Source: 67-14 sp035502775 (lineage in GTDB: Bacteria; Actinomycetota; Thermoleophilia; Solirubrobacterales; 70-9). From it: a stretch of DNA of 64,000 bases. This document shows positions 41,960 to 48,586 of the stretch, in pieces; position 1 is the stretch's first letter, and each line of letters opens with the position of its first letter. The stretch lies in assembly GCA_035502775.1 (NCBI GenBank), contig DATJUB010000067.1, positions 1 through 64,000 of the forward strand. Direction: 5' to 3'. Position numbers and translations under genes: made by a program. The notes beneath the pieces are model-generated. The model saw only the letters and a program-made list of their open reading frames with translations. It was not told where the DNA came from and made no database searches.

Positions 41960-42775
41960 CTATTCGGCCGGTCGTGCGGCCAGCGACACGATGGCCGACG
42001 CCGCTCGAGCAGGCTCCTGCGTCATCGCCGCGTGGGCGCTCTCCTCGAAGATCTCGACCTTCGCCGCCCATCGGCGGGCGAGGGGCGTGGCGTTGCCGGC
42101 CGAGACCAGGCGGTCGCGAGCGCCGTGCAGAACGAGTGCGGGCGGGCGGGACGCCAGAGGCGGAGGTTCCCGGTCCCGCCAGGCGAGCAAGGCGGCCACC
42201 TGATCGTCGAGAGTCCGGTGGTCGAGTTTGGCGCGGGCAGCGGCGAACTCATCGCCGAGACGGGCTTCGGCGGCCGCGATCTCTTCCGGCGGAAAGAAAA
42301 CGGATATGAGCCGCCGGGCCTGTTCTTCCGGGGTCCCGGAGTACTCGATGAGATTCGCAAACGCCTCCCCATCGCCCGTCGACACGTAGTCGGGGCCACC
42401 GGGATGAGTCCCGATCAGGGTCAGGCCGCTGACCCGGTCCGGTGATCTCTCGGCCACGGCCTGGACGACGTATCCGCCCATCGACCAGCCGCACAGCCCG
42501 GCCGTCTCTAGTTCCAGATGGTCCATCAGCTGCTCGACGTCGGCCGCCATCGCTTCGATCGTCAATTCCCCGTCACCGCGTTCAGACCCACCGATCCCGC
42601 GGTTGTCGGGACACAGCAAAGTGAAGTCAGGGGCGAGCGCGGCCACGAACTCGCGATCCCAGTCCGCACCGCCGGCCGCGTAGCCGTTGACCAGGATCAG
42701 AGGGGGCCCGGAACCGATCGAGCGCCACGCGTAGCGGCGTCCATCGATGCGCATCGTCCCGGGTCCGGTTGCCAT
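41960..42775 (-). CDS. alpha/beta hydrolase
   Basis: 271 residues. Nucleophile elbow GWSMGG (Ser near 96), oxyanion segment LVNGYAAGGADW near 30, and a late HAAM histidine with acidic partner in LHGARDRLVSA. ATG at 42775 was chosen; an in-frame TTG at 42814 gives 13 more residues without family support, and ATG at 42754 is also possible. Single gene, 73 bases from tRNA-Pro and 84 bases from the glycine-rich protein gene. Substrate (ester, lactone or epoxide) unknown; no cap-domain feature decides it. Confidence 0.85.
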   Translation of the reverse strand: MATGPGTMRIDGRRYAWRSIGSGPPLILVNGYAAGGADWDREFVAALAPDFTLLCPDNRGIGGSERGDGELTIEAMAADVEQLMDHLELETAGLCGWSMGGYVVQAVAERSPDRVSGLTLIGTHPGGPDYVSTGDGEAFANLIEYSGTPEEQARRLISVFFPPEEIAAAEARLGDEFAAARAKLDHRTLDDQVAALLAWRDREPPPLASRPPALVLHGARDRLVSAGNATPLARRWAAKVEIFEESAHAAMTQEPARAASAIVSLAARPAE

Positions 42776-42848
42776 GTCCCCATTCTTGCCGGTGGAGGTG
42801 CCTCGGGAGAACAATCCAGGTTACTGCCGGATTGCTTCCTGCCAAAAA

Positions 42849-42922
42849 TCGGGGCGACTGGATTTGAACCAGCGACCTTTCGACCCCCAGTCGAATGCGC
42901 TACCAAACTGCGCCACGCCCCG
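42849..42922 (-). tRNA. tRNA-Pro (anticodon GGG)
   Basis: 74 bases. Acceptor CGGGGCG pairs with CGCCCCG, discriminator A, no encoded CCA. Anticodon arm TTCGA-CTGGGGG-TCGAA; T-arm GCTGG-TTCAAAT-CCAGT. First of three minus-strand tRNA genes in 350 bases. Confidence 0.95.
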
Positions 42923-42982
42923 TGCGTGATGGCGCACTTTATAGAGAGTTGAGGATCTCAGGACGCCGGCCCGGACTTCAAG

Positions 42983-43053
42983 AGCGGGTGACGGGAGTCG
43001 AACCCGCCCTAGGAGCTTGGAAGGCTCCTGTGCAACCGATACACCTCACCCGC
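42983..43053 (-). tRNA. tRNA-Gly (anticodon TCC)
   Basis: 71 bases. Acceptor GCGGGTG pairs with CACCCGC, discriminator T; anticodon arm GGAGC-CTTCCAA-GCTCC; T-arm GCGGG-TTCGACT-CCCGT. Lies 60 bases upstream of tRNA-Pro on the same strand. Confidence 0.95.
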
Positions 43054-43126
43054 GTGAACTACTCCGGCCCGAGTATATGGGGGCCGGGAACATCAGAAAG
43101 TGCGGTACTGAGACCGCGTGAAATGA

Positions 43127-43199
43127 CGGGGCTACTAGGATTCGAACCTAGACGAACGGTTTTGGAGACCGTCATGCTAGCCGTTGACATCATAGCCCC
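43127..43199 (-). tRNA. tRNA-Trp (anticodon CCA)
   Basis: 73 bases. Acceptor GGGGCTA pairs with TAGCCCC, discriminator G; anticodon arm ACGGT-CTCCAAA-ACCGT; T-arm CTAGG-TTCGAAT-CCTAG. The D-arm (GATGTCAACGGCTAGCATG) has a short three-pair stem. A TAGGAT box about a dozen bases upstream may be its -10. Confidence 0.95.
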
Positions 43200-43262
43200 G
43201 GGACGGCCATCCTAGCGACGATTCAGTCCGCCGCGTGTCCACCTTGACGTCCGACGGTCTTG

Positions 43263-43276
43263 CGAACATACGTTCG
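43263..43276. promoter_or_regulatory. LexA (SOS)-box-like palindrome
   Basis: CGAACATACGTTCG fits the Gram-positive/actinobacterial SOS-box form CGAAC-N4-GTTCG (RNRY centre) exactly. It overlaps the expected -10 position of a weak plus-strand promoter (TTGACG at 43244-43249), and lies about 64 bases upstream of tRNA-Trp on the minus strand. No recognisable DNA-repair gene is adjacent. Confidence 0.45.
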
Positions 43277-43300
43277 TAGTCAGAGACTCACCACACAGAC

Positions 43301-43329
43301 GGGGCAGGTCGCGGTTCGCGGCCTGCCCC
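43301..43329 (-). terminator. strong 13-bp hairpin 3' of the sulfatase gene
   Basis: GGGGCAGG-T-CGCG pairs with CGCG-G-CCTGCCCC around a three-base loop, one G-T pair only. It lies 109 bases after the sulfatase stop on the minus strand and probably ends the sulfotransferase-sulfatase transcript. No T-tract. Confidence 0.6.
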
Positions 43330-43437
43330 CGGGGTTTACATCCATGAGTCGAACGGCTCGCCGGCGCCGGGAGGACTTCCTTCTCAAGATGGAAGTGGCG
43401 TCGGCGCGAGCCGAGGTGCCGTGCGGCGGCAGATGGC

Positions 43438-44742
43438 TCAGGCCGGAATCAGGGTCAGGGGCTCATCCGGTGAGACCTGGTCGGGATCGTTGATCTCCGC
43501 GCCCGGCGGAGGCGGGACCGGCCCCCGGAGCAGAGGATCGTCGGTGTTCATCATCCACCCCTCCAGGCGGCCGCGCATCTCGTCGAGCTTGGCGGCGCAG
43601 CGTGGTGCCGCCGCGAGGTTGCAGGATTCCGACGGGTCGAGCAGCAGGTCGTAGAGCTGTTCCGCGGCCACGGGGGTGTCGCCCCACCCCGCCTCGACCA
43701 GGAGATCCTTGGTGGCGCTGTCATCACAGTTGGCCAGCACCGGGCGGCTCCTTCCGTCGAAGCGGCGGATGTACTTCCAGCGATCGGTCCTGACCGCCCG
43801 CTGCGGCTCATAGGCCGCGTGGTAGGTCACCTCGGAGAAGATCTGGTCGTGAATGGAGACCGCCTCGCCGGTGACCAGCGGCATCATCGAGGTGCCCTGG
43901 ATGAAGTCGGGATGCGCGACTCCGGCGACGTCGCAGATGGTCGGGTACAGATCGAGCTGGGAGACCATCGAATCGACCACCTTGCCTCCGGCGAAGCCGC
44001 CCGGGCCGCGCATCAGGAGCATCACGCCGATCCCGCTGTCCAGCAGGGTCGCCTTGGCCTTGGGGAAGGCGAGTCCGTGATCGGTCGTGCAGATGACCAG
44101 GGTGCGGTCGGCCAGGCCGGTCGCGTGAAGGCCGTTGAGCACCGCGCCGATCCCCTGGTCGAGGGAGCGCACGCTCGCCTTGAAGGCGGCCATGTCGTGA
44201 CGGGTGATCGGCGTGTCCGGCAGGTTGGGCGGCGGCAGCGAGTAGAGCGAGTCACGCACCGAGGTCGGTGCGGCGAAGTCCCGGTGGGTCTCGAAGAAAC
44301 CGACCGACATGAAGAACGGCTCGCTGGTCGAGGCCAGCGACTCCAGCGCGCTCGGGGCGACCCGGTGGGCGTAGTTGTCGTCCAGCTTGTGGACCTCGTC
44401 GTAACCGATCACTCCCGGGTCCTTCGAGATGTGCTGCTCGCCGACCAGGATCGTGTGGTAGCCGGCCGCCTTCAGGGGATAGATCAGGTGCTGCGAGTAG
44501 TCGTTGAGGACCCAGCCCCGGTGGGCCAGGCCGGTCATGCCGTTGTTGTGGCAGTGCTGCCCGGTCAGCAGTGCGGCGCGACTGCCCGAACAGGTGGGTG
44601 CGGCACAGAAGGCCCGCCGGAAGAGGATTCCCTGGTCGGCCAGGAGCTGGATGTTCGGCGTCGGCACCTGGTAGCCGTAGGGCTGGACGTAGCGGCCCGA
44701 GTCATGCGAGTGGATGTAGATGATGTTGGGACGGTCACTCAT
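43438..44742 (-). CDS. sulfatase family hydrolase with atypical active-site motif
   Basis: 434 residues, alkaline-phosphatase superfamily sulfatase. N-terminal PNIIYIHSHDSGR supplies metal ligands; the modification motif region is TCSGSRAALLTGQH near 50-63; HTTDHGLAFPK-type metal site appears as TTDHGLAFPKAK near 220. The motif CSGSR has glycine where the canonical C-x-P-x-R has proline, so conversion of Cys to formylglycine is uncertain. Related to N-sulfoglucosamine sulfohydrolase-type enzymes. Predicted to remove sulfate from a sugar or similar ester. No signal peptide seen, so cytoplasmic. Downstream of, and 14 bases from, the sulfotransferase gene. Confidence 0.88.
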   Translation of the reverse strand: MSDRPNIIYIHSHDSGRYVQPYGYQVPTPNIQLLADQGILFRRAFCAAPTCSGSRAALLTGQHCHNNGMTGLAHRGWVLNDYSQHLIYPLKAAGYHTILVGEQHISKDPGVIGYDEVHKLDDNYAHRVAPSALESLASTSEPFFMSVGFFETHRDFAAPTSVRDSLYSLPPPNLPDTPITRHDMAAFKASVRSLDQGIGAVLNGLHATGLADRTLVICTTDHGLAFPKAKATLLDSGIGVMLLMRGPGGFAGGKVVDSMVSQLDLYPTICDVAGVAHPDFIQGTSMMPLVTGEAVSIHDQIFSEVTYHAAYEPQRAVRTDRWKYIRRFDGRSRPVLANCDDSATKDLLVEAGWGDTPVAAEQLYDLLLDPSESCNLAAAPRCAAKLDEMRGRLEGWMMNTDDPLLRGPVPPPPGAEINDPDQVSPDEPLTLIPA

Positions 44743-44756
44743 CGACTGGATTCAGG

Positions 44757-45677
44757 CTATTTCACGGTCGGGACCGCCGGAACGAGATCGAACTCGCTGC
44801 CCAGCCTGATCTCGCTGTAGCGGCGGGCCCAATCGTCGTTTACCCCATCCGACTGGCTCCTCATCTTGGGTTCGACGTCGAGCTCGCCGGGAGCCTCGAT
44901 CTCGAGTTTCTCCAGAACGTTGCGCGTACTGGTCTCGATCTCCGCCGCGAAGTTCTCGTAGAGAACCAGCACCGGCTTGATCCGGGTGTGTTCGAAGAAG
45001 GCGTCCCAGGATGCCTCCTGGAGGATCAGCTGGTTGAGCAGGTGCTTGATCGCGCCGTAGTGGAAGCGGAGCTGGGGCCGGTGCTCGTTGACGAAGCCCT
45101 GGTAGGACGGGGTGTCCGCGTCCTCGGCGAGTGAGCCGACAGCCTTCGCCGAATCGGCGTCCTCCTGCCGCCAGGACGCGGTCTGAACCGCCTTCCAGAG
45201 CGAGACGGCCTGACGGATCTTGTTGGCCCGGACGACCCGCACGAAAGTGAGGTCGGGGAACACCTCGGGCAGCAGGTCGGCCAGGGGCAGATCACGGTAC
45301 TGAGGGACGTTTCGCAGCAGCGCGGTGAAGTCCTCGAGGTAGCCCCACATGAGCTTCGCGCCGAACACGCCGTTGGGCGTGGTGCCCGCCTCGAACACCC
45401 AGTCCAGATACCGGTCGTAGGCGGTGCGGCTCCAGAGCGGCGAGCGGGGTGTCGGGTTGAATCCATCGGCCCGTTCCCCGAGGTGGTCGAGAATGGTCCG
45501 GTCGCTCGATTCGTGGAAGTACTCTTCCGGGCGCCGGGGAACCCCGCTGCTGCGGAGCGCCTCGAAGTACTCCTCCGGCCGGCCCGCCACCCCGGTCCTG
45601 ATCAGCGACTGGCAGACCAGCGTGCTACCGCTTCGCGGGGTGGCGCAAACGACGTAGGACCGCGTTGGCTTGCTCAT
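44757..45677 (-). CDS. Stf0-type sulfotransferase
   Basis: 306 residues. The 5'-phosphosulfate loop is TPRSGSTLVCQSL (residues 13-25), and the family-specific GVFGAKLMWGYLEDF near 103 and RANKIRQAVSLWKA near 148 match Stf0, the trehalose 2-sulfotransferase family of mycobacteria. It would transfer sulfate from PAPS to a sugar or lipid hydroxyl. The ATG has AAGG eight bases upstream. The following sulfatase gene implies reversible sulfation of one molecule. Its acceptor is not evident. Confidence 0.88.
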   Translation of the reverse strand: MSKPTRSYVVCATPRSGSTLVCQSLIRTGVAGRPEEYFEALRSSGVPRRPEEYFHESSDRTILDHLGERADGFNPTPRSPLWSRTAYDRYLDWVFEAGTTPNGVFGAKLMWGYLEDFTALLRNVPQYRDLPLADLLPEVFPDLTFVRVVRANKIRQAVSLWKAVQTASWRQEDADSAKAVGSLAEDADTPSYQGFVNEHRPQLRFHYGAIKHLLNQLILQEASWDAFFEHTRIKPVLVLYENFAAEIETSTRNVLEKLEIEAPGELDVEPKMRSQSDGVNDDWARRYSEIRLGSEFDLVPAVPTVK

Positions 45678-45689
45678 AGTCGAGTACCT

Positions 45690-45718
45690 TACTCAAGAAA
45701 CAAATCGCGATGTTGCAA
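45690..45718 (-). promoter_or_regulatory. candidate promoter of the sulfotransferase-sulfatase operon
   Basis: TTGCAA (45718-45713) and TGAGTA (45695-45690) are separated by 17 bases in a locally AT-rich stretch just upstream of the sulfotransferase ATG at 45677. The short leader would carry AAGG as ribosome-binding site. Confidence 0.4.
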
Positions 45719-45799
45719 TCAGGTTTCGCAGAGGCGGATACCTACCCCGCCGCCGTCATCCCAAACAGTCCCGCCGGGGACCTTCGCGCCGAAGGGGTC

Positions 45800-46591
45800 T
45801 CAGGAGACCTTGGCGTCCAGCCAGCCGACCATCGCCTCCAGTGGCTCCGACCGGCGGCGGTCGAGCATCAGGTCGTGACCCATGCCCGGGAACTCGATCA
45901 GATCGGCGCCGAAGCGCCGGGCGGTGTCGCGGACGTCGCCGATCGGGACCAGCATGTCGTCCGGCGTTCCGAACGCCAGGATCGGCACGTCGCCCAGCGG
46001 ATCGGTGACCGGGCGGTGGAAAAGCACCTGGAACTGAGCGAGCGGCGACTCCCCGCCGGTCCGGGCGACGTTCCCGGCGGCCTCTTCCGGCCCGAGCTCG
46101 TTGAACAGATACTCCGGCCTCATCGGCAGCGAGCCACCGGCAAGCACCTTGAACCCATCGGACGGATGCTGCTTGAAGAGCGAGACGAGCGTGCCGAGAC
46201 CGGGCCTGGCCGGAATCGAGGAGACCAGCACCCCGGCCCTTGCCGGATAGCGGGCCAACGTGCGCTGCACCACCAGTCCGCCGAGACTGTGGCCGACCAG
46301 GACCGGCTGCCGGGGCAGGGTCGCCGCGGTGCGGATCACATCCTCGACGTAGCTGTCCAGATGAGCCTTCAGCAGCGAGCCGCCACTGCCGCCGTGGCCG
46401 CGCAGCGAGACCGCGTAGGCGGGATAGCCCGCCGCCGCGACACCGTCCATCCAATGCTTCCAGCACCAGGCCGCATGGCCGGCCCCGTGGACGAACAGGA
46501 TCGGCGGCCTGCCGGTATCCGATTCAGCAAGCGTCTCCAAGACCTCGAGCTTCGGGGGCACACCGGACCGTCTCTCGTTTTCGGCGTTCAT
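45800..46591 (-). CDS. alpha/beta hydrolase
   Basis: 263 residues. Oxyanion segment LFVHGAGHAAWCWKHW near 33, nucleophile elbow GHSLGG (Ser near 98), acid in FGTPDDMLVP near 208 and catalytic histidine in GMGHDLML near 240. The complete triad indicates an active serine hydrolase, esterase or lipase-like. ATG at 46591 is chosen because codons further upstream run into tRNA-Leu; no clear ribosome-binding site. It precedes and points away from nothing co-directional except the sulfotransferase downstream, which has its own promoter. Confidence 0.87.
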   Translation of the reverse strand: MNAENERRSGVPPKLEVLETLAESDTGRPPILFVHGAGHAAWCWKHWMDGVAAAGYPAYAVSLRGHGGSGGSLLKAHLDSYVEDVIRTAATLPRQPVLVGHSLGGLVVQRTLARYPARAGVLVSSIPARPGLGTLVSLFKQHPSDGFKVLAGGSLPMRPEYLFNELGPEEAAGNVARTGGESPLAQFQVLFHRPVTDPLGDVPILAFGTPDDMLVPIGDVRDTARRFGADLIEFPGMGHDLMLDRRRSEPLEAMVGWLDAKVS

Positions 46592-46630
46592 CGGCAAAGG
46601 ATATTGCGGCCCGGGCGGCGGGCCGCGATA

Positions 46631-46714
46631 TGCGGACGAGAGGACTCGAACCTCCACACCCTCTCGGGTACCAGGACCTAAACCTGACGCGTCTACCAGT
46701 TCCGCCACGTCCGC
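46631..46714 (-). tRNA. tRNA-Leu (anticodon TAG)
   Basis: 84 bases with a long variable arm (TACCCGAGAGGGTG). Acceptor GCGGACG pairs with CGTCCGC, discriminator A; anticodon arm TCAGG-TTTAGGT-CCTGG; T-arm GGAGG-TTCGAGT-CCTCT. Confidence 0.95.
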
Positions 46715-46755
46715 AAAAACGGGGATGCCGACTGCGTGCATCCGCGATTGATTCT

Positions 46756-47370
46756 ATGATCGCACTCATGGCCCTTGGAGAGGCGAGACCCGGTTACGAG
46801 CTTTGGCGTCCGAACCGGGCGAAATCCAGTTCACTGACAGCACGCTTCGTGGTGATGCTGCTGCTCGTCGTATCCACGATCCTGATGTTCCTGGTGATCT
46901 TCGGCGGCTGGTCGCTGCTGGTCGGCGGAACCACTTTCGGCCTGATCGGCATCGTCTTCGGCCTGGTCTACCTGCTTCTGGCGGTGATGACCTACCGCTG
47001 GAGCCGGGGTGCGCTGACCCTGACCATCGCGTTCTCGGTGCTGCTGCTGATCTTCTGCGCGGTCGGCGCCGGCTCCTGGTTCGCCCGGGACAAGCCCGGC
47101 TTCGCCGAGGCCTCCCTTCCCACCGACTTGATCGGGCTGATCGTGGTCATCCTGATCCCGGTCCAGGCGGTGCTGGCCGTGGCCGCGGCGATCGCCTTCA
47201 CCCAGGAGTGGCACGTCGAAGAGGAGCGTCCGCTCGATGGGACCATCGCGACGCCCCGACCCCAGGTCAAGTCGCGGGGAGCCGATTCGGACGAGTCCGC
47301 CGAGACGGCCGAGGCCACTCGAAAGGCCCCACGGAGCGCCGCTCGAACACCTTCCTCCGAGCCGACCTGA
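46756..47370 (+). CDS. multi-pass membrane protein of unknown function
   Basis: 204 residues from ATG 46756 (ATG 46768 is four codons later). Four to five hydrophobic segments: VVMLLLVVSTILMFLVIFGGW, FGLIGIVFGLVYLLLAVM, LTIAFSVLLLIFCAVGAG and GLIVVILIPVQAVLAVAAAIAF, followed by a hydrophilic, Ser/Ala/Glu-rich tail of about 50 residues. No family recognised. Lies between the two tRNA-Leu genes and ends 30 bases before the second. Confidence 0.75.
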   Translation: MIALMALGEARPGYELWRPNRAKSSSLTARFVVMLLLVVSTILMFLVIFGGWSLLVGGTTFGLIGIVFGLVYLLLAVMTYRWSRGALTLTIAFSVLLLIFCAVGAGSWFARDKPGFAEASLPTDLIGLIVVILIPVQAVLAVAAAIAFTQEWHVEEERPLDGTIATPRPQVKSRGADSDESAETAEATRKAPRSAARTPSSEPT

Positions 47371-47385
47371 CCGCCGGGTTCCGCA

Positions 47386-47391
47386 TAGACT
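47386..47391 (+). promoter_or_regulatory. -10 box of tRNA-Leu(CAA)
   Basis: TAGACT nine bases before the mature tRNA 5' end. No matching -35 is evident. Confidence 0.4.
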
Positions 47392-47400
47392 TACTCTCCT

Positions 47401-47484
47401 GCGGCGGTGGCGGAACTGGTATACGCGATGGATTCAAAATCCATTGCTCGCAAGGGCATGTGGGTTCGATTCCCACCCGCCGCA
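47401..47484 (+). tRNA. tRNA-Leu (anticodon CAA)
   Basis: 84 bases with a long variable arm. Acceptor GCGGCGG pairs with CCGCCGC, discriminator A; anticodon arm ATGGA-TTCAAAA-TCCAT; T-arm GTGGG-TTCGATT-CCCAC. Begins 30 bases after the membrane-protein stop. Confidence 0.95.
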
Positions 47485-47505
47485 TACAAACTGAAGGCGT
47501 AAAAA

Positions 47506-48579
47506 ATGGGATCCGCTGACAGACATCATGGCCCGACAGGAGTGGCCGGAAGCGACATCGAGAGGCGGGCCGCCAACCGGCTTGCCGACGCTCTCCGTGA
47601 GCGGGGCCGCGCGGTGTCCGTGGAGCCGGTTTCGGCTCGGATCTCCGAGGCGGGCACGATCGCCCTGCATGCCGGATTGGCGGTGGGCGGCGGTCTGCTC
47701 GGACTGATGTGGCCGCTGGTCGGCGCGGCGATCGTCCTGATGGCGGCTTTCTCGTTCTATGCCGAGCGCAGCCTCGGGCTGACCCTCATCGGCCGTCTGA
47801 TCCCGAAACGCGCCACCCAGAACGTGCTCTCTCCCCCGCCCGGCCCAGATTGGGATCAGGACGTCGAGGTGGTGCTGGTCGCCGGCTACGACCTGCCTTC
47901 CTCGTACCCCGTCGGCGAGTGGCTGTCTAATCGCTTCTCGGGGCGTCTGACCACCGATCGCCTCCTGCTCTGCGGCGGCATGCTGCCGGTGTTCGTCGCG
48001 ATGATGCTGGGCGCGGCCGAGGTTGAAGGAACCTGGGTCGGGGTCGTGCAGCTGCTCGGGACGATCGTTCTGCTGTCGCTGATCGCGGCGCAGGCGGATC
48101 GCGCGGCCGCGGCCGATTCGGAGGCAGACGAGGACGACCTGAAGTCCACCGAGAACCTGCTCGCGGTGCTGGACGAGGCGACCGAGGAATCCGACGGCGA
48201 CCCGCCGATCGCGGTCGTCTTCTTCGGGGCCGAATCGAGTTCGGCCAAGGGGGCAGCGAGTTTCTTCGCCGATTTCGAGGCGCCGCTGCGGGCCGAGAAC
48301 GCGCTGGTCGTCAATTTCGTGAACGGCACCGGGTCGAGTTCCGTCCTCGCTCGCAAGAACCGGGTTCTGCTCACCGCGAAGGAGGGCGATCTGGCGGCCA
48401 TGAGGATGAACGACGAGGTCGGCAAGACCAGCCCGATCAAGCCCGAGCCGGCCATTCTCAGGACGACGACGGCGGCGACGATCGCCCGCCGCCGGGGAAT
48501 CCGGGCCACGACCGTGGTCGGCAGCGGCGACGACGCCGTCGATGTCGGGCTCGACCTGATCGACAACGCCAACCCATAG
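47506..48579 (+). CDS. membrane protein resembling an inactive M28 peptidase
   Basis: 357 residues. SDIERRAANRLADALRERG leads into two hydrophobic segments (about 45-90), then a soluble region NVLSPPPGPDWDQDVEVVLVAGYDLPSS, two further membrane segments (about 150-205), and AVVFFGAESSSAKGAASFFADF near 240. This order resembles membrane-tethered M28 exopeptidases of Solirubrobacterales, in which VLSAHYDS and FFGAEE carry the zinc ligands and general base. Here the histidine position is glycine (AGYD) and EE is ES, so catalysis is unlikely. GAAGG nine bases before ATG. Followed after seven bases by acetoacetyl-CoA synthetase. Function unknown. Confidence 0.75.
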   Translation: MGSADRHHGPTGVAGSDIERRAANRLADALRERGRAVSVEPVSARISEAGTIALHAGLAVGGGLLGLMWPLVGAAIVLMAAFSFYAERSLGLTLIGRLIPKRATQNVLSPPPGPDWDQDVEVVLVAGYDLPSSYPVGEWLSNRFSGRLTTDRLLLCGGMLPVFVAMMLGAAEVEGTWVGVVQLLGTIVLLSLIAAQADRAAAADSEADEDDLKSTENLLAVLDEATEESDGDPPIAVVFFGAESSSAKGAASFFADFEAPLRAENALVVNFVNGTGSSSVLARKNRVLLTAKEGDLAAMRMNDEVGKTSPIKPEPAILRTTTAATIARRRGIRATTVVGSGDDAVDVGLDLIDNANP

Positions 48580-48586
48580 GAGACCA

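Noticed and set aside
43260..43493. A 77-codon plus-strand frame downstream of the LexA-like box.
   Set aside because: No ribosome-binding site, it contains a terminator-like hairpin and ends inside the sulfatase gene; composition is Arg-rich shadow-like. It could not be supported as an SOS gene.
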